Positions 1-5,674 of a stretch of DNA of 7,420 bases are shown in pieces. How positions within the stretch are numbered: position 1 is the first letter of the stretch; every line of letters starts with the position of its first letter. The notes beneath the pieces were generated by a model. It did no database searches. It worked only from the letters and a program-made list of their open reading frames with translations, and had not been told where the DNA came from. The position numbers and the translations under genes are program-made. This stretch comes from JBKPIY01 sp046730475 (GTDB taxonomy: Bacteria > Actinomycetota > Thermoleophilia > Solirubrobacterales > 70-9): contig JBKPIY010000031.1 in NCBI GenBank assembly GCA_046730475.1, positions 1 to 7,420 on the forward strand, read 5' to 3'.

Positions 1-48
1 CGCGTAGTTTTACCTGCGTCGAGCAGCCAAGAGATTAGGAGGTGAAGG

Positions 49-336
49 ATGATGCGACGGATAGCGACGGCTGCTGCTCTCACTGGAGTAGGCGTGCTGG
101 TGGCGCGCGCAGTTGTGCCCAAGCTGAAGCTGCACGAGCGCGGCATGGCTGGCTGCGAGCGCATGTTCCAGCAGATGCCCGAGGACTTCCCGCCCAAGCG
201 GATGATGCGAGGCATCGAGGAGATCCGCGCAAACACCGCGCGGACCCTTGAGCTCGTCGAGGAGCGCAAGCCCGCCAGCGAGGCCGAGCAGCCCGGCGAG
301 GTCTCCTCGACTGAGGCGGTGGGCCATGCGGCTTGA
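49..336 (+). CDS. Small membrane-anchored protein of unknown function
   Basis: This 95-residue protein begins at ATG 49, 4 nt after a near-perfect Shine-Dalgarno AGGAGGTG (37-44). A second ATG at 52 is an equally possible start. Residues 5-23 are hydrophobic and would form one N-terminal membrane segment or uncleaved signal anchor. The rest is charged, with a Met/Pro-rich middle (FQQMPEDFPPKRMM) and a helical Glu/Arg-rich tail around residues 54-75, perhaps a short coiled coil. One cysteine (C36) is present. From memory, short proteins with a hydrophobic start followed by 'MPEDxPPKxMM' recur in actinobacterial genomes, but I know no function. It is first in a four-gene run and its stop overlaps the next start by 11 nt, so the two are probably translationally coupled. 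Confidence 0.75.
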   Translation: MMRRIATAAALTGVGVLVARAVVPKLKLHERGMAGCERMFQQMPEDFPPKRMMRGIEEIRANTARTLELVEERKPASEAEQPGEVSSTEAVGHAA

Positions 337-811
337 GCAAAGAGAGAAGGAGCTCGCGGCAATCGGCGCGAGCATCGGGGCCAACTGCCGACCCTGCATC
401 GAGCACCACATGCCGGCGGGGCGCGAGGCTGGACTCTCCGAGTCGGAGCTGGCCGACGCGGTCGCCAGCGCCCAAGCGGTCCGTCATGAGGCGATCGAGC
501 TGCTCACGGCCAGGGTCGACGAGCTCCTCGGGCGTGGCGGCCCTGTGCCGGAGCCGGGCTCGGTCGCCGACAAGTCAAGGGCCCACCAGCTGGTCGCCCT
601 CGGGGCGAGCGTCGGAGTCAACTCGCACCCGTTGCTTGACCTCCACATTACCGCCGCCCTCGAAGAGGGGCTTAGCTCCGCGGAGGTCGAGGCGGCGCTG
701 AAGATGGCTCAGTACGTGCAGCAGCGCGCTGGCGAGATGACTGCCGAGAAGGCAACCCACGTCCTCGAGGAGCGCGGCGGTGCTCCAGCGAGGGCGGCGG
801 CAGGGAACTGA
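326..811 (+). CDS. AhpD/carboxymuconolactone-decarboxylase-like protein with two tandem half-domains
   Basis: I start this 161-residue protein at ATG 326, which overlaps the previous gene by 11 nt; an in-frame upstream start would add a low-complexity Ser/Pro/Arg stretch. Residues 10-53 match the core of the carboxymuconolactone decarboxylase/AhpD fold: IGASIGANCRPCIEHH carries C21-x-x-C24 and H28, the peroxidase/thiol-disulfide motif of that family. Residues 89-132 repeat this pattern at an offset of 79 residues (LGASVGVNSHPLLDLH), but both cysteines are gone (S100, L103); only the last His (H107) remains. The likely role is cytoplasmic thiol-based peroxide or disulfide chemistry by the first half, with a structural second half. 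That role is inferred from the family; the repeat and motif are directly visible. The C-terminal tail is Ala/Gly-rich. Confidence 0.8.
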   Translation: MRLEQREKELAAIGASIGANCRPCIEHHMPAGREAGLSESELADAVASAQAVRHEAIELLTARVDELLGRGGPVPEPGSVADKSRAHQLVALGASVGVNSHPLLDLHITAALEEGLSSAEVEAALKMAQYVQQRAGEMTAEKATHVLEERGGAPARAAAGN

Positions 812-841
812 GATCAGCGAAATCCACCAAAAGGAGATCCC

Positions 842-1039
842 ATGGAACGCAAGTGGATCGACTGCCGCGACTTCCCGGATGAAACCGGCTGCACCCTTTA
901 CCTCTCAGGCGAAGAGGAGCATGTCCTCAATGCCGCGGCCGAGCATGCTGCCTCGGTACACGGCAAGGAGGACACGACGGAGCTCCGGGAGCAACTTCGC
1001 GGCATGTTGAAGGACGAAGTGGAGATGGCGCGCGCCTGA
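842..1039 (+). CDS. DUF1059 family small metal-binding protein
   Basis: This 65-residue protein starts at ATG 842 behind AAGGAG (831-836). The sequence fits the DUF1059 'predicted small metal-binding protein' family in length and pattern: an N-terminal IDCRDF block (C8), a second cysteine (C17), an acidic EEEH stretch (H27), then AAEHAASVHG with H35 and H40, ending in a Glu/Leu helix. The two Cys and spaced His residues are the presumed metal ligands; the family's function is not established. It lies 30 nt after the AhpD-like gene and 39 nt before a small membrane-protein gene on the same strand, so it is probably co-transcribed. No signal peptide is seen, so it should be cytoplasmic. Confidence 0.9.
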   Translation: MERKWIDCRDFPDETGCTLYLSGEEEHVLNAAAEHAASVHGKEDTTELREQLRGMLKDEVEMARA

Positions 1040-1078
1040 GGGGACGCACGTCGCTTCCTCGCGGAAGGAGTTTCGATC

Positions 1079-1231
1079 ATGAGGCACTCACACATGATGT
1101 GGTTTTGCGGGGCGTTGATGGTTATCGCCGTAGTCCTGGCGGCGGCAGGAGCGGGGGCGTTCGCGTTTCTTGCGCCGCTCGGCTGCGTGACGATGATGGC
1201 CATGATGGTATGGATGATGGTTCGGCACTAG
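1079..1231 (+). CDS. 50-residue Met-rich membrane peptide
   Basis: This short gene runs from ATG 1079 to TAG 1229-1231, with AAGGAG at 1065-1070, 8 nt before the start. The product is almost entirely hydrophobic. After MRHSHMMWF comes a long segment from about residue 9 to 34 (ALMVIAVVLAAAGAGAFAFL), then a second short hydrophobic stretch TMMAMMVWMMV and a C-terminal Arg-His. Ten of the 50 residues are methionine, clustered at both ends with flanking histidines. Similar Met/His-rich mini-membrane proteins occur near metal-handling genes, and a putative metal-binding DUF1059 gene sits directly upstream, so a metal or redox link is possible but unproven. The good ribosome site, operon position and reading frame make it a credible real gene. 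Confidence 0.7.
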   Translation: MRHSHMMWFCGALMVIAVVLAAAGAGAFAFLAPLGCVTMMAMMVWMMVRH

Positions 1232-1754
1232 GCTTGCCTCCTGGAGATCATGTTCCGCGAGTTCAGCGGCGAGGAGGCCTAGATCCCTCCGAGGAGTGGG
1301 GTTTCGAGCGCCCGAGGTGGATTCGCAGCCGATAGCCCTGACGCCGGGCGCAGACCCTGCGCTGAAAGTGGGGCAAGCTAGAGCCGGATACCCCTCCACG
1401 CGAGGAGCGGGCGTCTCAGGCAAACCTCCGACAGATGCCCGCTCCGGACGACGCATGAAAGTCAAGGCGACCCTGGACGCATCTCCTCCTATTTGCGAGA
1501 GTTCCGGTGGGCGCCGGTCTGACGACGAGCTAAAGAGCAGGCCCAGGGGCTTGGACTTGCCGCGTTGCTTGGCCCCGTGACGGCCCTTGAGATGCGCGCC
1601 CCGGTGTCCCGCCGGCGCCCTTTCCTTCCGCCTGGGTCGGCTGCCAGTCGACGACCGTGCGCCTGTCGGCGAGCTCGCCCCGGCGGGCGAGCTCGCGCTC
1701 GGCCGTGCGCATCGCCGCGCTCGCGGCCCAGAAGCCGCCCTTTGTCCCGCGCTT
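1232..1754. other. Region without a recognisable gene
   Basis: No reading frame here resembles a protein family I know. A tiny frame at 1250-1282 (10 residues) has TGGAG just upstream, and ATG 1455 opens a 41-codon frame ending at 1580. Neither has other support. The right part (about 1530-1754) is open on the minus strand as a continuation of the recombinase remnant, but its sequence no longer resembles a recombinase. No T-run terminator is seen after the small membrane gene; only a weak 7-bp inverted repeat (GCCTCCT 1236-1242 with AGGAGGC 1272-1278) is present. Confidence 0.5.
1669..1696. repeat. Two copies of the palindrome GCGAGCTCGC
   Basis: The 10-bp perfect palindrome GCGAGCTCGC occurs at 1669-1678 and again at 1687-1696, 18 bp from start to start. 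It lies in the degenerate 3' tail of the recombinase remnant. It may be only a by-product of GC-rich Ala/Arg/Glu codons. Confidence 0.35.
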
Positions 1755-2023
1755 GGCCCCGGCGGCAGACCAGGGCCGCCCGCGGGTCGGTCCGTCGATC
1801 ACGCAGAGCAGCGGGCCGACCGGCAGCCGCTCGCGCTCGATGAGCCATGGGCGGAGCTGCTCAAAGCCCCACGCGTCCATGCCCACCTCGCGGCGGCGAC
1901 CGCCCTTGCCGTGCGGATCGAGCCACGGCGCGGGTCGAGGTCACGCTCGGTGAGCGCGAGCGCCTCCTGGATCCGATGCCCGCCGCGCCACAGGACAACG
2001 ATCTCGGCGCGCAGCGGATACGG
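1755..2023 (-). pseudogene. Remnant of a XerD-like tyrosine recombinase
   Basis: Read on the minus strand from 2023, one frame gives LRAEIVVLWRGGHRIQEALA followed by LTERDLDPRRGSI. This is the box I region of XerC/XerD-like integrases, with the catalytic Arg in HRIQEAL. Near 1910 the homology jumps frame and resumes as GKGGRRREVGMDAWGFEQL, then RPWL, LPVGPLLCVIDGPTRGRPWS. A few residues normally found between 'GSI' and 'GKGG' are missing, so a small frameshifting deletion fits. After RPWSAA (about 1755) the frame stays open to 1530, but the expected HxLRH, LGH and catalytic Tyr motifs never appear. The 5' end is also lost: a strong GGAGGAGGAT (2031-2040) and ATG (2025-2027) lie just upstream but in a different frame. 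The product cannot be an active recombinase. The family assignment is by recognised motifs; the reading of decay is inference. Confidence 0.75.
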
Positions 2024-2057
2024 TCATGGGATCCTCCTCCCACGAGACAGCGGATAC
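2012..2057. repeat. Direct repeat CAGCGGATAC
   Basis: The 10-bp sequence CAGCGGATAC occurs at 2012-2021 and 2048-2057. The copies flank the orphan GGAGGAGGAT/ATG on the minus strand at the broken 5' end of the recombinase remnant. It could mark a small duplication or rearrangement at the break. Confidence 0.4.
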
Positions 2058-2104
2058 CGGGCTGCTGTACCAGTACGACCCAGCGACCAGAACCGCGAGG
2101 CGCG

Positions 2105-2515
2105 CTACGGGAGCAGCTGCATCGCGTCGCGCACGAGCGGCGCGAGCTGTTGGGGCGTAGTGCCGGCGCTGAGGCTGAGGATCCACTCGGCGAGGTCGGG
2201 GTCAGCCGCTTCGACGCCGTAGCCGTTCAGCTCGAGGAACGTCAGCATCGCGACGAGCGCAAGGCGCTTGTTGGCATCGATGAACGCTTGGCTCTCGGCG
2301 ATGTCGTGCGCCAGGACAGCGGCCTGCAACGCGAGATCGGCGTCCTCGTAATCGGCGTAGGCGCGCGGCCGGCCAAGGGCGCTCTCGAGAGCGCCTTGAT
2401 CGCGAAGCTGATCGGCGGCCTGGGCGGGCGGAGGGCCGATGATCGCCGGATACAGCTCGAGCGCATCGGCGAACTCGAGCTAGATCGGCTCGGCCGCGCC
2501 TTCCGCCTCGTGCAC
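2105..2515 (-). pseudogene. doc: Doc/Fic-family toxin gene interrupted by an amber codon
   Basis: The minus strand encodes a death-on-curing (Doc) type Fic protein. Visible features are ALESALGRPRAYADYEDADL, then AHDIAESQAFIDANKRLALV and MLTFLELNGYGVEAADPDLA, ending at TAG 2105-2107. The frame is open from 2479 but has no ATG, GTG or TTG before TTG 2329, which is too late. Upstream, a TAG at 2480-2482 separates it from an in-frame stretch starting at GTG 2515 that ends in AAEPI. Family members read 'EPIWLEF' here as I recall them, so TGG to TAG is the likely lesion; the full gene would have 137 codons including its terminal stop. The core motif reads QAFIDANKR, with Gln in place of the usual catalytic His of HxFx(D/N)xNKR. 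Doc toxins phosphorylate EF-Tu and are paired with a Phd-type antitoxin. Only an unrecognised minus-strand tail ending at TAG 2523-2525 lies upstream, so no antitoxin can be named. Confidence 0.8.
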
Positions 2516-2629
2516 CGGCGATCTACCGGGAAGTACGCTCGGAGCCCGGGTCGTGCTCGGCGAGGATCTTGAGGGTGCAGGAGTCAGGAGCGATGTTTAG
2601 CGCCGCTACAGTTTCTGTTGGCGGCCTCT

Positions 2630-2872
2630 GTGTCCGACACCGTCGACACCCTGATCCTTGACCTCCTCGAGTGGATGAGCCCCGACCCCCGCCCCTACGC
2701 CGAGGTGCTCGAGGCGTGGCGGACGTCGTGTCCGCGCTTCCCCGTGTGGGAAGACGCCAACGACCGAGGCTTCATCGCGCGTCATCACGCGCCTGGACGC
2801 GGTGCGCAGGTCTCGGTGTCCGCCGCTGGGGCGGAGCACCTGCGGAAGCACCGCCAACCGTCGCCGCGCTGA
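2630..2872 (+). CDS. Small winged-helix-like protein of unknown function
   Basis: This 80-residue protein is drawn from GTG 2630 (MSDTVDTLILDLLEWM); TTG 2618 is the other in-frame choice. Neither has a clear ribosome site, so the start is uncertain. The sequence matches a small conserved protein I recall from actinobacteria and proteobacteria, recognisable by LDLLEW (residues 10-15), RPYAEVLEAWRTSCPR (21-36) and VWEDANDRGF (39-48). These helices are followed by a beta-hairpin-like stretch and an AGAEHLR helix. The pattern is that of a compact winged helix, but I know of no assigned function. It ends 12 nt before the dehydrogenase start on the same strand, so the two are probably one transcript. 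Codon use is like its neighbour's. Confidence 0.75.
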   Translation: MSDTVDTLILDLLEWMSPDPRPYAEVLEAWRTSCPRFPVWEDANDRGFIARHHAPGRGAQVSVSAAGAEHLRKHRQPSPR

Positions 2873-2884
2873 CGGCGGGCGACG

Positions 2885-3874
2885 ATGAAGATCTCCATCC
2901 TCGACGACTACCACGACACGCTGCGCACGCTCGACTGCTTCACGAAGCTGTTGGGGCACGACGTCGAGGTCTGGAACGACCACGTCCAGGACGTCGACCC
3001 GCTCGCCGAGCGATTGCGCGAGACCGAAGCGCTCGTGCTCATCCGCGAGCGCACCGAGATCCGCGCGCCACTCCTCCGTCAACTGCCGAAGCTCCGGCTC
3101 ATCAGCCAGCGCAGCGTCTACCCGCACATCGATGTCGACGCCTGCACGGAGCTCGGGGTAGTCGTCTCGTCGAGTATGCACCCTGGTACGCCGTCGTACG
3201 CCGCGGCGGAGCTCACCTGGGCGCTCGTGCTCGCGGCAATGCGTCAGCTGCCGCAGCAGGTGGCGGCCCTCACGACGGGGAGGTGGCAGGTCGGCGTCGG
3301 CCACACGCTTCGCAGGAAGACGCTCGGCGTCTACGGCTACGGCAGAATCGGCAGCGTGGTCGCAGGATACGGGAAGGCGTTCGGGATGAACGTGTGGGTG
3401 TGGGCGCGCAGGAGCTCGCGCGAGCGCGCGCGGAGCGACGGCTACACCGTGGCGCCCAGCAAAGAGGCGTTCTTCTCGGAGTGCGACGTGATCTCGCTCC
3501 ACATGCGCCTTGTCGAGGCGACCCGCGGCATCGTCACGCCAGGCGACCTCGCCCGCATGAAGCCGACTGCGCTGCTCGTCAACACCAGCCGAGCACCGCT
3601 CATCGAGCCCGGCGCGTTGGTCGCCGCGCTGAAGCGGGGGCGCCCGGGGATGGCCGCTGTCGACGTCTACGAGGACGAGCCCGTGCTCGATGCGCGCCAT
3701 CCGCTGCTCGCCATGGAGAACGTCGTCTGCACGCCGCACATCGGCTACGTCACCCGCGACGAGTACGAGGTGCAGTTCTCGGACGTGTTCGATCAGATCG
3801 TGGCGTACGCGGCGGGCACGCCGATCAACGTCGTGAATCCGGGGGTGCTGGAGCGCGAGAGCGCGCGCCGTTAG
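2885..3874 (+). CDS. D-isomer-specific 2-hydroxyacid dehydrogenase
   Basis: This 329-residue protein from ATG 2885 is a full-length member of the D-2-hydroxyacid dehydrogenase family (phosphoglycerate dehydrogenase-like), which interconverts a D-2-hydroxyacid and a 2-oxoacid with NAD(P). The NAD-binding motif GYGRIG is at residues 151-156. The catalytic set is R236 (in VNTSRAPLIE), E265 (in DVYEDEP) and H285 (in TPHIGY), all present with near-normal spacing. The substrate-side N-terminal domain spans about residues 1-100. There is no C-terminal ACT domain as in long serine-pathway PGDH enzymes, and no serine-biosynthesis neighbour, so the substrate is unknown. The SVYPHID and HPGTPSYAAAELTWAL segments fit the subgroup often annotated 'D-2-hydroxyacid dehydrogenase family protein'. 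The protein should be cytoplasmic. The start follows weak GGCGGGCG; no membrane segment is seen. Confidence 0.95.
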   Translation: MKISILDDYHDTLRTLDCFTKLLGHDVEVWNDHVQDVDPLAERLRETEALVLIRERTEIRAPLLRQLPKLRLISQRSVYPHIDVDACTELGVVVSSSMHPGTPSYAAAELTWALVLAAMRQLPQQVAALTTGRWQVGVGHTLRRKTLGVYGYGRIGSVVAGYGKAFGMNVWVWARRSSRERARSDGYTVAPSKEAFFSECDVISLHMRLVEATRGIVTPGDLARMKPTALLVNTSRAPLIEPGALVAALKRGRPGMAAVDVYEDEPVLDARHPLLAMENVVCTPHIGYVTRDEYEVQFSDVFDQIVAYAAGTPINVVNPGVLERESARR

Positions 3875-4326
3875 CGATTTAGGCGGACATCAGGCGTCGG
3901 CGGCTGTGCCGACAAGCGCTCCCACCTCAGTGGCGCCACGCTCGGACGTCGCCGGAGGAGACAAGCCTTAGGCGTATGTTCCGCCCGCTCACGACACCGC
4001 CGACGTCCTGACCGGGGCGTCCATCGTTAGGGGATTTGACAAGAACGGGGGACGCTCGCCTGGCGCGGATTGCGACACCCGCGACAGCCCGGTCGCCCGC
4101 TCCTCCCAGGACGAGGAGGCGAAGTCTGCGCGGCCTCGCCGCTCGCTCCCGGAAGGCGCACCAGTTGCTCTCCAGCAGCGCCCCCGCGGGCGTTCCGAGC
4201 ATTCGGACTCGCAAGGGCAGGACCCCAGATTCCCCCTCTCGATGCGAATCGCCACGCTCCCGTCGCGATCTGATGGGACCTGGCGCAGGCACTCAACCCA
4301 AGCGGACGACGGGATGAATTAGGCCG
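3875..4326. other. Noncoding interval between dehydrogenase and integrase
   Basis: These 452 bases separate two convergent genes. Frames on both strands are Arg/Pro/Ala-rich and show no family resemblance. The left end holds a small hairpin (3896-3913). The right end would be the outer flank of the integrative element if it ends beside the integrase. I see no clear attachment core, tRNA or promoter pair. Confidence 0.5.
3896..3913 (+). terminator. Possible weak terminator hairpin
   Basis: GTCGGC (3896-3901) and GCCGAC (3908-3913) form a 6-bp GC stem with a 6-nt loop, starting 22 nt after the dehydrogenase stop. No T-run follows, so it is at best a U-tract-less terminator or a 3'-end stabilising hairpin. 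Confidence 0.3.
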
Positions 4327-5395
4327 TCAAACCCCAGGCCAGCGCGATCCGGTCGCCCCTCCGCTACCAGCTGAGCTACCAGTTTGCTCAGGCTCGAGCT
4401 CGAACGCACGCAGTAGCCGCCCACGGGCGGCCTCGGCAGACGGATGTCCGTAGCGCTCCATCACCAAGGCCCCGCCGTCGGTATGGCCGAGTTGAATCGA
4501 GACCGCGAAGTGGTCGAGCCCCATCTCAAGCAGTTGCGTCGCGCAGAAGTGGCGAAGGTCGTCCCAACGGATCTCCCGAAGCGCAGCGGTCGCTCGGACC
4601 TCCCGCCAGGCATAGAAGCGCGAACCCTCGTTGAGCTCCTTTCCGCGTGGCGAGTGAAAGACGAAGGCGTCAGGTCGCCTCGGCACGTCATCCAGGACGC
4701 GCGCCGGCGGTAGGAAGGCGATCTCACGTGCCTTCCCGTTCTTTGGGGGGCCGAAGGTCCCGTCCCGCTTTCGGGCTCGTCGGATCGTTATCGACTCAGC
4801 GCCAACGTCGCCCCAGTGAAGCGCCTGGAGCTCCCCGGCACGGATGCCCGTCCAGGCGGAGAACTGAATCATCGCCCTGAACTCGGGGCCATACCCGCCC
4901 AGCACCGTCGTGGCCCTTAGCAGCTCGCTGTACTCCTCAAGGGATGGCGGAGCTATCTGTGCGTTGCGTTCCGTCGCGGGCAGTCGCAGATTCGTGAACG
5001 GGTTGTGCTCTACCAGGCCGACGTTGCGAGCGTCTTCATACATCGTCCGAATGGTTCGACTGACGTAGCGCGGAACGCTCAGGGCCCAAGTGCGCGCGGA
5101 CAGGCGCTCGACCTCGCCGAGCGGCGTCGGACCGAAATGAGCCACGAACTGCTTGATGGCGTCCCGATACTGACGCTGCGTCGACGTCGAGGGCCGCGGC
5201 CACTCCCGCAGCCAGCGCTCTCCGAAGCTGGCGCACCTCTCATCCGTAAGACGCGCGGCCAGGTGATCCCGGTATCGGCGCTCGCCCTCCCGAGCGGCGC
5301 GCTTTGTCGGCCAGGGCCCGCCAGGTACCCAGACTTGCTTGCCGGCAACTTGGAACTTCGCAACCCAGCCGTTTCCTCGCTTTGAACGCGCTCAT
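4327..5395 (-). CDS. int: Tyrosine integrase, frameshifted near its start
   Basis: This is a phage/ICE-type tyrosine recombinase of about 355 residues once one extra base is discounted. ATG 5395-5393 overlaps the excisionase stop (ATGA). It reads MSAFK and then leaves frame. One base too many in the run at about 5379-5383 separates it from the long frame that continues RGNGWVAKFQVAGKQVWVPG. The N-terminal arm-binding part is about residues 1-50, the SAM-like core-binding part about 55-140 and the catalytic part about 150-340. Catalytic residues in corrected numbering are R185 (TGIRAGEL), R281 (DDLRH), H304 (QLGH) and Y315 (ERYGHP). The box II His is replaced by Asp (D278). The last 20-odd residues are Gly/Ser-rich and overlap a tRNA D-arm-like sequence. 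A GTG start at 5145 would drop both DNA-binding domains, so I do not favour it. As read, the gene is probably inactive unless the base is a sequencing error. Confidence 0.88.
4362..4380 (-). other. tRNA D-arm-like sequence in the integrase 3' end
   Basis: On the minus strand this stretch reads GGTAGCTCAGCTGGTAGCG, very like the D-arm of many bacterial tRNAs. It lies inside the integrase reading frame near its end. The flanks do not form an acceptor, anticodon or T arm, so it is not a tRNA gene. It could be a trace of an attachment site or chance. Confidence 0.35.
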
Positions 5396-5601
5396 GCCAC
5401 TCGGTCCCTCACCCTCGGCCGAATCGGCACGACGTTCTCAGGCAAATCCTGGTGACCACACAGCGCCGATTCCACCTGGCTCATCAGGTAGCGATTCTGA
5501 CCGCCGACCCGGCTGTAGGGAAGACGGAGGCGCTCGATGGTCCGAGTCGAAACGCGGAGTTTACGAGCGACCTCTCGCTTGGTGAGCCAGGGCTCGTTCA
5601 T
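5392..5601 (-). CDS. xis: Excisionase-like helix-turn-helix protein
   Basis: This 69-residue protein starts at ATG 5601 (MNEPWLTKREVARKLRVSTR) and ends at TGA 5394-5392. Residues 5-47 are a MerR/excisionase-type winged helix: WLTKREVARKLRVSTRTIER, then LPYSRVGGQNRYLMSQVESAL, where the R-Y pair sits in the wing as in DNA-binding excisionases. The tail is Pro/Arg-rich. GGAG (5612-5615) lies 10 nt upstream, rather far. An upstream in-frame start at 5685 would add a nonconserved Ala/Pro/Arg stretch and overlap the previous gene. In integrative elements such proteins bend DNA at attachment sites and favour excision by the integrase. Its stop overlaps the integrase ATG, so the two are translationally coupled. 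Excisionase versus a general small regulator cannot be settled by sequence alone; the position favours excisionase. Confidence 0.82.
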   Translation of the reverse strand: MNEPWLTKREVARKLRVSTRTIERLRLPYSRVGGQNRYLMSQVESALCGHQDLPENVVPIRPRVRDRVA

Positions 5602-5674
5602 ATCCAGCGGTCTCCGCTCGGTGAGGGTGCCGGCGCGAGCTGACCAACCTGGCGGCCAAGCTAGCGGCGCCGGC

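Noticed and set aside
1250..1282. A 10-residue frame with TGGAG upstream, possibly a leader peptide
   Set aside because: Too short to judge, no regulated gene or hairpin set follows it.
1847..2572. A 241-codon plus-strand frame
   Set aside because: It is antisense to the recombinase remnant and the Doc gene, both of which show clear family motifs on the minus strand.
2606..3739. A 377-codon minus-strand frame opposite the dehydrogenase
   Set aside because: It is a GC-rich shadow: Arg/Asp/Val/His-biased composition, no domain, and fully overlaps an enzyme with intact catalytic motifs.
2671..3882. A 403-codon plus-strand frame overlapping the dehydrogenase
   Set aside because: Arg/Ala/Gly/Pro-rich shadow in a different frame of the same strand with no recognisable motif.
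4036..4041. TTGACA, a perfect -35 hexamer
   Set aside because: No -10-like sequence occurs about 17 bp downstream and no plus-strand gene follows; the integrase reads the other way.
4321..4400. Possible complete tRNA on the minus strand
   Set aside because: Only the D-arm-like 19 bases match; no anticodon, T or acceptor stem can be formed.
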